This document shows, in pieces, positions 36,128-46,621 of a DNA stretch of 64,000 nt. The position numbers and the translations under genes were made by a program. Below the pieces are notes generated by a model that searched no databases, was not told the DNA's origin, and saw nothing but the letters and a program-made list of their open reading frames with translations. The number at the start of each line of letters is the position of its first letter. Positions within the stretch are counted from its first letter, which is position 1. This DNA is from Endothia cerciana (lineage: Eukaryota; Ascomycota; Sordariomycetes; Diaporthales; Cryphonectriaceae): the NCBI GenBank assembly GCA_026119935.1, contig JALRMH010000043.1, positions 124,001 through 188,000 of the forward strand. Direction: 5' to 3'.

Positions 36128-37654
36128 TTGTCAGGCAGCCATTTCTTCTCGCACCACTCGAGCTGTAATCGAGTCGATCTATGCCGAACATCGCCAAGTC
36201 AAATACGCTACATCAGCACAAAGTTTTGGACATACCTCAGCACTGGCCTCATCGCAGCAGGATCGACACTCTATGGCAGATTGTCCCAGAGTCACCGCGA
36301 AACAAGCGAGCCAAGGAGGGGAGCCCTCAGGCTTCTCTGCAAATACATGTTTCTCGATGCAAAGTGCCTGAATGTCCCACTTCCAACTACCTGGTGACAG
36401 ATGACCTTGAACGAATGTCCCCCTTGCTTGCATGGCGGGCTCAGTCAGAGCGCGACAACGAACAGTCATTTGTCCCTTGGTATGCTGGGGTCAGGTATCT
36501 CAAGTACAACCCAGGGTGCAGAACTTTTGCGTTGTGACAGAAGTATGTTGGCGGGAAACTTGATGGGTCTCTCCCCTCTCTCGGCTGGCGAGGCAGCAAT
36601 GCTACCGTCAATGGCAACTTTGTTGCCACTAGCACCCAGCATGGGGCGCTGGCTAGTATGCCATACATAGCTACGCCTGGTTGGCCCGCCCTTGTACGTG
36701 TCAGTGGAACTCAGATCTGGCCGCAGAGAGGGCGGTTCGTCATCAGGTCCCGCCACAGAGTCTTGGTCATCATGGCTCGTGTTGGATCTGGTGAGCAGTC
36801 TGCCCATGTGTCGTACTGGAACTATGTAACTGACCACTGAAGCCGAAGTCGAACCCGCAATTGTGCTCGATGGTTACGCCCGATCTGCCGGGCCGTCCTC
36901 TGCCAACACGGCCTCGGCCACGGTCAAGACACGTCTCTCTGAGCCTCGCAACTGCTCTCACGACTCCCAGAGCCGCGACTCTCGAGCAACGTCCGTGCTG
37001 CCGTTGGCGGAAGACGATATATCGGCGGATGCATCGGGATGGGACACCTCCATGCAGGTCAAACATTTTCGTCTGTCGGTCGATCCATCTCAGTCCAAAC
37101 CGCTGGCCCTTTCAACTGGGACGAGCTTTTCCGGCATCAGCCTGTCTCATCTGGAACGACGGCCGCAGCCCAGACTGATGCTTTTGGTGGTGACGATGCA
37201 CCAGACCTGGTTGACATCGCGAGCTTCGAGCTCAGAACAGAACAATCCTCGTCCTAAGGTGAGTCTGCGTCTCCCAGTCGCCCCATACGCACAGAAGGGG
37301 TTCTTGCTCACATGACTGTTCATGGTTAGGCGCCATATGGACCGGGTGTCTAAGCGCCTGAAATGTCCCGATCCGAAATGTCCCTTCACTGCGTCTTCCT
37401 GGAAGGACGTCAGGCGGCACATCAACACCATCAAGCACTGCCGAGAAATAGGGGACGTTGTGAACCACACCTGTCCGGTGCAGGGATGTTCGTATCAGAG
37501 CTCCCGCCGAGACAATTTTGATCGGCATATGCGAAGCAAGCATCAGCACGCGGCCACGCCTCCGATGAAGGGGGGCAGGAGGAGGAGGAGGAGGAGGAGG
37601 AGGGGGAGGAGGAGGAGCTCAGGACAAGCGGCTGGGGATGGCACCTCTAAGTAG
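36128..37654 (+). pseudogene. Broken or misassembled C2H2 zinc-finger gene
   Basis: The 3' part (37330-37654) encodes two good C2H2 fingers: LKCPDPKCPFTASS.. (C-x4-C-x12-H-x5-H) and HTCPVQGCSYQSSR.. (C-x4-C-x12-H-x4-H), followed by an Arg-rich tract from AGG repeats and a stop. A TTAG acceptor at 37329 lies just ahead of it. Upstream, one plus frame is open from 36128 to 37258 except for three stops (36395-97 TGA, 36668-70 TAG, 36827-29 TAA), and a second frame carries protein-like sequence (FNWDELFRHQPVSSG, then FGGDDAPDLVDIASFE) from about 37100 to 37255. The strong GTGAGT donor at 37259 leaves the first frame in phase 0, but the finger exon needs phase 2. The second frame hits TAA just before the donor. 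Either the gene is decayed or the true exon set is different. A DNA-binding regulator if intact. Confidence 0.45.
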
Positions 37655-38816
37655 CAACCACCAGAAGTTTGTTGAAGTATATGACGGGGTAGTTGAGCGA
37701 GGAGTGATGAAGGTCTCGAGTCTGTCCACCTCCGTCTCTTCCAGACCCGCAGTATCAGGTTTCCAAGAGGCCCTGCACCCGGGCGAAAATCTAACTGGCT
37801 TCTGTATGTCATGCCAGACCTCCAGGACCATCATATCACCCCCGGCTCCAGCTGACTTAGCGAAGCTATTAGACTCCAGGTCTCATTACTCCAGGTCTCA
37901 TCACACGGAGATCAAGCCAACGTCCTCTCGTCTTACCACCGGTGTGCTGTCAAACGGGAACCGTCTCACCGGGTAGGTCTACAAGACGTAAGCATCTACC
38001 CGTGCGACCGATGCTTCAGTCATTGTTGATAATGAGGTCGGGTGATGAAGAACACCAGGAATACAATGTTTCTAAGGGGGGCTGCGCTTAGATACAAGCA
38101 GAGATCTGAACGGCGGCACAACAACATGAAGCTCTCCGGAAGCCTTCCTTGCTGCGCAAAAAGCCAAGGTTAGATTTGGTTCCCTGCTGTTTGGGCCATG
38201 GGCGCCGCAGAGGGGGAGGAGGCCCAGGCCTTGTAGTTCGTAGTATCTGGTTTCACATGTGTGATGCGCTGAGGTGTAAACCCGGGGTCGAGTTGCGTCA
38301 TTGCTCCCATTTAGGATGATGAGATGCAAGCGCAGATAATCTGGAGACACATTCGCAGATCTGGCTGCATGCCGCGAAGATCGCTGTTCCTTTTACGGAG
38401 AGCTTCCTCCTGACTTATTTTCCCTGAGCAACAGACGGCAACGTCATTTTTGGCCTGTATTGCCTAGCTTAGCTCTAGCCGACAGGCATGCCACTGTGGC
38501 TGCAAGAGAGCCACCCCCTCTCCAACCCACCGTCATAGTTATCCAGAATGATTTAATGACATCATCCTCTCATCCCTCGCCTTGTAAGAGAAGGCCAGCC
38601 AGACCTTTTTAATTCACCTTTCACCTGTTTGCGGACGCGAGCGATTTTTACCTCAGAAGTCTCCTACAAACTTCACTTCACTTCCACGACTTCAGTTCCT
38701 AGAATTGGAAAACTCACGAGCAACAACCTCTTAACGTCGCGACCGACCAAAACCAACACGGCAACCACCCGTCATCCCACGAAGATCAATCCCCATCACT
38801 CAACACCCCATTCACA
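37655..38816. other. Gene-free interval
   Basis: About 1.2 kb. The right part (38600-38816) is A/C-rich and T-poor and is probably the leader and promoter of the LEA-like gene. No other gene is supported. Confidence 0.5.
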
Positions 38817-39318
38817 ATGTCTTTCCTCACCGAAGTTGCCACCCGCCGTATGGCAGCCCTCGCCCGCACCGCCGCAAACACAACCCTCACCACCCTCCCC
38901 CGCGCATCCTTTAGCACCACCGTACAACTGCGCAAGACGCCCGTGGAGGCGGCAAAGGACACGCTGAAGACTGTCGACCGCGCGGTGAGCGACAAGCTCG
39001 TGGACGGCATCAACGTTGGCAGTACGTGTCCTGCCCCCCCCTTCCCCCCAAACACAATCGATCCCGTATACGGAGATGGACCGAAGGGAAAGATGAGACC
39101 CTGTGCATCTGAACACATCAACTGACATGTTCTCTACAGCCCACGTCAAGGACAAGGTGAAGGAGGCTACCTCTGACATCAGCTCCGGCAAGACGAGTGG
39201 CGATGCCGCCAAGCTGCGGGGCGAGGCCGAGGGCAAGGCACATGAGCTCAAGGGGGAGGCGAAGGGCAAGGCTAGCGAGCTGAAGGGCAAGGCGAAGGAG
39301 AAGGTCAACGAGCTGTAA
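38817..39318 (+). CDS. Small LEA-like, probably mitochondrial protein, 127 aa
   Basis: Two exons, 38817-39021 and 39140-39318, with a 118-nt intron (GTACGT donor, TACAG acceptor, phase 1). The N-terminus (MSFLTEVATRRMAALARTAA..PRASFSTTVQ) is a good mitochondrial presequence with an RASFSTT cleavage-like stretch. The mature part is highly charged, Lys/Glu/Ala-rich, predicted helical, with repeating units (KLRGEAEGKAHELKGEAKGK, then ASELKGKAKEKVNEL) typical of late-embryogenesis-abundant or apolipoprotein-like stress proteins. Such small fungal proteins protect membranes and proteins during desiccation or heat; the role here is inferred. The leader before the ATG is C/A-rich, as in highly expressed fungal genes. 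Confidence 0.85.
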
Positions 39319-42161
39319 GGCGGGTGCCTTGCTGGGAAGAGAACGAGGAATGGCGAGATTCCGATCATTACTGGCGCAGAGATGGGGTAATTGCCCTGGC
39401 GCGGGCGTTGAAAACTTGCCGTTACTAGTACGATAGGCATTGCATCGTTCAGGTGTTCGGTGTTGAAATGGAGAGGTTGGTTGCCTTCACTCACCTCTCG
39501 CATAACATGCTTGCGGCTCGTCTGCCCGGAGGTGATGGGCTACTCGGGTCTCCATGCTCTCATACAACGTGCTTGCGGCATATTAGCCCGGAAGTGACGG
39601 GCTACTCGGGTCCATCTGTGTCCTCTTCACTTGGTCTACCCTGCAGGAAACGCCCGGTGGTCTTGCTCGGGGTCTTTCACGTTATCTGCCTCCGTCCGTA
39701 ATGATTCAGAGACTTCCGCCTTGTCCACAACGCGGCAGGGAATCTTTGCCGCACTGCATCAGTAGTAGACTACTCTTTCTCGACACATTGCGCCGCCACA
39801 ACCAATAAATTTACCAAGGGGGCTGCTGGTGTTTACCCACGTACTATATGCCATCTGATGCCCAATTCCGCTCATCTTTATTGTGCACGTCCTAAGTGGC
39901 CTGTTCACTCAGGTACTGAGGCATATCTCTAGTTCAATGGAGGTAACGTGTAATGTCACGGATACTTGGGGAATCAATCCAATGCCCCCCATCCATTCTT
40001 CCACACTGGTGAGACCGTATGAAAATAGTCTGATTGGCTAATCATCCATCTGCCAGCCTGTCCTACGGGCCGCACAGCGAAGACGATGACCCGGGAGATG
40101 TAATTGCCGAATCCACCGCCGTGTGAGAAACACAGGGGAGAGTATGGGAACAGGACCTAAGTAGGAGAAAAGGGACACCCGGAAGCAAGAAAGCCCTCAT
40201 CGACAAACGTTGGGATTACGAGATGTGGGTAGATGAGTTGAGCTGATGCTTTAGATGGAAGGAAGATTACGACGAGGTGGACCCAAGCCACACACAATGG
40301 CGTTTTCTCTCCGACGACTCAACACTCAGGTACGGACACGTACCCAGATAAACTAGGACATGCAAAGAGGATCCATTGAGACCTATATGACACCTCATTA
40401 TGCGTCAGACCGGAACCGGGACGCATCGTCCCGGTTCCGAAAAGTTCGTGGACGCTGCGTGTCGCTCGATTGCTGGGCTGGATATCCCCGCAGGTGGTGC
40501 ACATAAAAACCATCTGCCTCCTGTCTACCACGCCATAGGACGAACGCGTTTTAAGGTCGGAAATTGGTTCTGACCGTAAATGCAACCAGTCATATTCTGT
40601 AGCCAGGCTCGTCGTCATGTCGACGTCTACGCATCCTAGATACAGACCGTGACACATTTGATCCGCCGCCTACGACCGGAAGAGGGCTCTCAAATCCAGG
40701 GCCTGCACAGGCTCAAGTCTGTCCCGGATATCTACTCTTGGCTCTAGTTGACTCGACGTTATTTCCACAGCCCGGGTTGACTCCGAGGTCTTTACCACCT
40801 ATGCACTCCGTACTCAGTGTGATCAGCGCTCGGCAATCTCCTCAGGCGAGACGCCGTGCTTACGTTGACCTGGGGCCTAGCTGCTAAAAATGCTAGCCTC
40901 CAAGATGAAGGGTCTTGTACCTTTGGCTGGTGGAGGGTAAGCCGCGCATTGGACACTAGGGATTGGGAAAAAGCATAGGACTGGTCAGACCGCGACAACA
41001 CGCTGCCGCCGGTGGAGCTTCGGTCCGCAGTTCGCAGGGCTGTCTCGGCCGAACGTGGACGCCAGTCTCAGGCTTGTTGTGGGGGGAGGGGGGGGGGGGT
41101 TTCGCTTGGGAGATGTTCCCAATCGCATTCACTGGCATCATCTCGGTGTGTCTGGGGTCGGGAGAATGCAGTCCAGAATACGGAGGCTTCCTCCCTTGCG
41201 GCCACGCGGCGGAGGAACCGCCAAGAGTGGCTCAGTTCTTCCTAGATACCGACGGGCGGCTTTAACTCGTTCGGACTGGCAAGCGGATATGGAGGCATCG
41301 GTGGCTATCTCAGAATTGTTTGTTTTGTATCTGCCAACGTGGCTGGCCTGACTGGGAATTCGGGAGCGATTTGCGAAGGCGCTCAAGCCAGCAGCCACGT
41401 TGTGAAGGAACAGCCGAAGCGGAATTCGCCTAACTTATGCCTGAAGACCGACCGGCAGTTCAGCCTCAGTAGCAAGCACCCCCACCCTTGTTGTCATTGC
41501 AGCGCGCTTGGTGCGAGCGCGCTCGACGTCAGCAGGCCACGGCTACATCCTGATTCCTACCCTGAAGTACGGACGTAGAGAGCTCGCATAGGAGGCAGGT
41601 TAGTCAGTCAGCTGCCAAGAGCGCAACCCGTCCAAGTCCTCGCCATAGCCATTCGTTAATCGCCTGACTTCGCTGTGGACAAGTAGGGCCGTCGTTCTCG
41701 CTCTCGACCCACACCTCGGCCGGGAATGTGAGCTGACGACGATACTTCCCGCAACGAGCCCGGGCGAAAAGGAGCCCTTGGGCTGTGCCGCCACATGGCG
41801 TATCACCTTTGCTGGCAGACCTGAATTAGTGGCCGCCGATGGGATAAGCACGGTGAGTGTGGGTCTTTTCCGACGACCTGTAATCCTCCCGTTGTGGCTT
41901 GGCATGCACTTACCAAGGCCAAGGGGCCAAGGAATTAATGTGCTGCCTGTGCCAGCTTTATTTGGCCGGATGATGCGGGATCGAAAAGAGGTATAAGATG
42001 CAGAGGCGTCGAGTGTAGAACGAATAGCGTCCGGGACAGTGTCCTGATAGACCCAAAGCTCGCCCAGACCGCCAGCCGCTCGATTGTTCCCCGTAGTGCA
42101 GCAGCCATCCAGAGAAGGCATTCGACAACCGAAAGGCTCCGGCCAGGAGACTCAGGACACC
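39319..42161. other. Gene-free interval of 2.8 kb
   Basis: No gene is confidently supported. A minus-strand ATG frame of 173 codons (42121-41600) sits head-to-head with the RTA1-like gene but has no recognisable motif. An imperfect 50-bp duplication is present at 39501-39612, and a G12 run near 41088. Confidence 0.5.
39501..39612. repeat. Imperfect tandem duplication, two copies of about 50 bp
   Basis: 39501-39550 and 39561-39612 align over their whole length; the last 10 bp (tactcgggtc) and the core (tgcttgcggc) are identical. Differences include C/T and G/A transitions and a 2-nt gap. The two copies read in different frames, so the duplication is not a protein repeat. Confidence 0.75.
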
Positions 42162-43232
42162 ATGAGCAACAGCACAGCCGTCGAGGCCGAGCTGAAAGCG
42201 ATACAGGAAGCCAGCTGCTACGCATATACGCCGCAAGTCAGGCCCGCATATGGCTATGTCCCCTCAGAAGCAGCAGGCATCGTTTTCGTCGTCCTCTTCG
42301 CCATCCCGTTTTTCTATCATACCTTTCAGTCCGTCCGATCACGTGCGGCGACATCCATACTGCTCGCCCTGGGTGCTCTGAGTGAGTCCCCCCCTCCCCC
42401 CCACCCAGAATCGTGGCTTCCTCCTTCCCCTTGTCGACGTGGTGGGAAAATATTTTAAAAAATAATTAAAAAAAATAAAAAAATTAGATATTGACTTTCC
42501 CTCCTCTTTCCAGCTGAACTGGTAGGATGGGCCGCCCGCGTCTACTCGTCCCGCTGCCCATACAACAGCAATGCCTTCCTCGCGCAGGAGGTAACACTGA
42601 TCATCGCTCCCGTGTTCTTTTCCGCGGCCCTCTATGTCCTCCTGGGCCGCCTCATCATCGACCTCGGCCCCGCGTCCTCCATTCTCTCCGCGAGGATGTA
42701 CACGATCGTCTTCTGCACGTGTGACATCATCTCCCTGGTCGTGCAGGCCATCGGCGGCGCCAAGGCGAGCACGGCAGACGACGACGAAGCGGCGCAGAAG
42801 ACGGGCACGCACATCATGGTGGCCGGTATCGCGTTCCAGCTCTTCACCATGACGCTGTTCGGGCTGCTCGTCATCGACTTCTTCCGGCGGGTGCTCACCC
42901 GGGGCAGCGCGTTCCGCGACAGCGCCACGGGGCCCATGAGGATGGTCCTGGGCGCCATGGTCGTGAGCTTCATCATGATCTACATCAGGAGCATCTACAG
43001 GACCATCGAGCTCGCGCAGGGCTGGTCGGGCTACCTGATCACGCACCAGGCGTACTTCCTCGGGCTGGACGCGGCGATCATGGTCGTTGCCGTGGGCGTC
43101 TTTATGGGCGTCGACCCTGCGCTCATATTCAGGAAGGTGGCATACGATAGGACGGCCGGGGGAAAGTATTCTCGTGACACGTCTGACTCCGAGGCTGGTA
43201 TTGCCATGGGCTCGGTGCGTGGTGCGACGTAG
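42162..43232 (+). CDS. RTA1-like multi-pass membrane protein, 312 aa
   Basis: Two exons, 42162-42381 and 42514-43232, with a 132-nt intron (GTGAGT donor, TTTCCAG acceptor, phase 1). The start is the ATG giving MSNSTAVEAELKAIQ, followed by YTPQVRPAYGYVPSEAAGIV and the first membrane segment. About seven hydrophobic segments follow with RTA1-family landmarks: LVGWAARVYSS, YNSNAFLAQEVTLIIAPVFF, FCTCDIISLVVQAIGGAKA, IRSIYRTIELAQGWSGYLITH and FLGLDAAIMVVAV. The C-terminal tail is short and hydrophilic (KYSRDTSDSEAG). Characterised members (yeast Rta1, Rsb1, Rtm1) relate to azole or toxin resistance and sphingoid-base translocation; which lipid or stress applies here is not deducible. An A-rich AT block lies in the intron (42455-42486). 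Confidence 0.9.
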
Positions 43233-46105
43233 CACGCTGGCAGGTACTGGTGAGAAGTGGTCCTCGTACCGACAAAACTCGGTTTGGATTTTCTTATGGT
43301 CATAGAGGGCGGTGCATTTCGGTTGAGCTTCTTTGGGCTTCGGCATGAGGCTCGGGTAGAATCATGGCATTGGGAAGGACGAATTTGGCAAAAGGAGCCA
43401 TTGAAGGAACATACCTTTTTCTTTTCCTCTTTCTGTTATCCTTTTTCTTTCCTCTTAGAATACCCAGTATACTGTTTCCAAAGGGGAAAATGGAACCCTT
43501 TAGCCTAATCCTTCCCGGTCTTTGATTTCGATAGATTCTGGCAGAAGAGGGTTTTGCGCATGCCAGGCCAACCTTGGTTATACCTGTTCACCTTGGTCGG
43601 AAGTAGTTCCATGAGGTCCTGCTCGTTGTTGGCCGAAGATTCCCCTGTGCCCGGTGGCCGAGGTTCGCTGAGCTTCTGCACCCAAGGGACTTCTGCAGAG
43701 AAGACTGCACAATCTGGACAGCACCTGTAGTTCACGTCCTTGATAATCTATCTGCCTCTGATACTGGCATCCGGTCCCGCGCCCATCTTGCCGGTCTTCC
43801 CAGGCATCGAGGATACCTCTGGGCGCCCTCGATCCGCGCTGACAGCCTGTCAATGGTGACATTGATAAATGCATCTTCGGACCAAGCCACAGATGAAAGT
43901 CAGATTTGGACGTTGATGCGGACGTGCGGACGCGTTTGGAAGGACGCAACGCCTTGCGGTCTCGTCGAAGCTTTCCACATCGAAGGTCTCTCTGTCGAGG
44001 CCTGTCCCCTCGATGCACTCCCCTTCAGTGCTTCCAAATTGGTCTTGCTTAGTGTGCGTTGCGTACTGTGCAGAGCACTTCTTCTACGATGGGGAAAAAA
44101 GGCAGATGCCCTTCTTCCACCCGGAGAGACACTGAAGGTCGTACGAAGGAGCCCAGACCTTCTTCAAATCTCCAGGCTTTGTTTGCTGGGTTAGCAACTT
44201 GAGCCGCCCAGTCTCTTGCCAAAGAGTAAGAGTTTAGACATACGCGAACCAGAACGCGAGGCAATCCAAGTGAACCACAACGTACACCAATAGGACGATG
44301 CGATGCGATCGGACAGAGGCGTCGAAGAGCCTTACTAAACTTGGTTCAGACCCTCAGCAACTTCAATAGCTGTGAGCCTCGCAACGTCGGCGACACCGTC
44401 CTCGGATTATAGGAAATGGTCTCACGAGGCCCAGCGCGCTGCAAACCTACCAGCAGGGAGGCCTCTAGCCCCGATAAGCGAGATTACAAACAGGTACGAG
44501 ACTTCGCTGAAGGCGTGACAGGTGGCTGGTTTCGTGCCAATCAATCATGATATCGCCCAGGCAAACTGTCACAGGTGCTCTTGCGCCTACTTAGCCTCCA
44601 TCATTGTTGGTCCTGGCCTTCGACAATATTGCCAACAACGAACACCGCCAGGGAGAGCTGCTCAGGAGTCAGCGTCCAGAGGGCCAAATACTCAAGGCGC
44701 ATGGGGACATTCCACCTACTGTGTATTCAGTTTGTAGTGGCGGGTGGGAGAATGCTTTGAAGATACGTGAATTCAGTACACGAACTCCGCTGGATGCTCA
44801 TGTGAAGACGCGATGATCTTACATTCGTAGAGGAGACTGGTCGTCACCAGAAAGCTGATTAATCCGGCTTGGGCAACGAGCACACAGCCTTCGCTTCCAC
44901 AATCAGTACTCGCCAACAAGCAGGAACAGAGGTTTTCGAGGTATGGCGCCATCAGGAATACACCCATAGTCATCCAGGAAAAGCCTTTTGTAGACAAATC
45001 ATTGGGCGCAGAGGCGGACGCTGACTGCGGCTCTGCTGAGAGCCACCCATAAGGACCCAGCTCCAACGTAGACTGGGGAGGTGAGGCCAGTTATGACCGG
45101 AGGACGCAGAGCAGCAGAGTTTGAACAATGTCGAGGAAAAGAAGTTGCATTCGTGACAGGAGCATTCAAGCAGGACCTTTTGCATAATCCTTTGGCCCCC
45201 GAGGCAAGCTGAACTCGCCCACGTGGGATCGATGCTTGGGAGTACCTAACTCCGTATAATTGTCATGTTCACTACACGGATTGGCTTGCAAGACGCCCTC
45301 TAGTAAGGTCACCCACCTGCAGTACAGCAACGTAGCCCACATGTGTTGCTCCCCGACCACAAACCCCTCACTAACCAACAACAGCACTGATGCTCAAGTA
45401 CATAGAGTCTGAGAGATTCTCATAGGAATAACCTCCCGTTCCCTTTTAGACAGCATGAAAGAGTCACGCACGGAGGTGTTCGGTACACGCGGCAGTGTGG
45501 GCCAGCAGAATAGCCAGAAACAGGTGGGGGGGGGGGGGGAAATGTATCGACACCCATACCACCCAAACCCTACACGCCCAACTCATCCAGCCTGAAAAAT
45601 CGCGCCAGACGAGACAGACGTCAGTGGGCCCGGGAGAGCAAATGGTCAATTCACTTTTGGTATAGAATACAGAAAGGTGTCGTAAAGAGCTTGAGTGTCC
45701 TGGGGACAACAACAGAGGTTCCTGTTTGTTTGATATACCGCTCGGAATACAGAGCTGGTTCAAGGATGAATCTCGCCTTGTGCTCCACCTTGCCGTGCGG
45801 AAAGGGACGGGCAAGGCCAAAGGACCAAAAGCCCAAAAGGGGCCGGGGATGAGGAAATGATAGCATGGAGGTGATGTCGGGGATAGGAAAGCAAGCATAT
45901 CAAAAGCACAAGCCACGATGTGCGAGGCCCACACAATGACAATCTTGACGGAGGGCTCAAGCCCCTGTTTTTCAACATATTTGCATATCGTAACCGTCGG
46001 CAGTTGGCGGTAGCGAGGGTATCGTAACGTACAAGTCTCCATAGCGCAAGTCGCCGTCTTTCAATCCCGTATCGTGCCGTCCTCCACTGTCGATGCCGTT
46101 TCGAT
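43233..46105. other. Gene-free interval of 2.9 kb
   Basis: Convergent 3' flanks of the RTA1-like gene (plus) and the nucleoporin gene (minus). Short open frames occur on both strands, but none carries a motif or splices sensibly. A G14 run lies at 45526-45539. Confidence 0.5.
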
Positions 46106-46621
46106 TTACCGGAGGAGGAAGTCGAACGTATCCTCGTCGGGCTCTCCAAACTCGTCGTCCTCATCGAGTGATATCTCTTCGTCATTGTCGCTGGTCGCGA
46201 CAGGCGCTCCGACGTTGCCCTCGGCCCCAGTTTCAATACTCGGAATGATGCCTCCACGCAGGCTCTTAGGCGATTTCTCCCCGTCATCCATGTTCATGAC
46301 TTGACTGAGTGGATGGCGGGGCGGATGGTTATGGTGATCCTTGCGCTCTTCGGGAAGCACTTCTGCCTCCATATACATGACGGGATTCTCGACGTGTGTG
46401 AACTCGGGCGAATCGGTATATCCCTCGAGAAACACTTTCTTCTCAGCTAACGGCGTCCTCTGAGCGGCGGGCGCGGAACGATAGGCATTCGCATTGTCGC
46501 TCAAATCCATTGGTTGACCTTCGAAACGGACGTGCTTCTCGCTGGTCGCCTGCTTCTTAGACTGGCTCCCCTGGCCTTCTCTATCATGTTGAACTCCACC
46601 GGCAGGCTTCGCAGAGAGGTC
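46106..46621 (-). other. In-frame 171-codon extension behind the nucleoporin stop codon
   Basis: Directly after the TAG at 46624-46622 the same minus frame stays open for 171 codons to a stop at 46106. The sequence is protein-like: KKQATSEKHVRFEGQP, a central ENPVMYMEAEVLPEERKDHH, and an acidic C-terminus (SDNDEEISLDEDDEF, ending DTFDFLLR). An ATG at 46510-46508 could start a separate 134-aa protein, but the open frame reaches back to the TAG. It may be the tail of the upstream protein (readthrough, a 72-nt in-frame intron from GTATTC near 46639 to CCAG near 46568, or a recent nonsense change), or part of another gene. Confidence 0.5.

Noticed and set aside
42339..43346. 335-codon minus-strand frame over the RTA1-like gene
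   Set aside because: Shadow of exon 2 of the RTA1-like gene, rich in Arg, Asp and His without any motif.
45464..46042. 192-codon minus frame downstream of the nucleoporin
   Set aside because: Composition (Pro, Ser, Trp, Leu mix) and passage through a G14 run suggest non-coding 3' flank.
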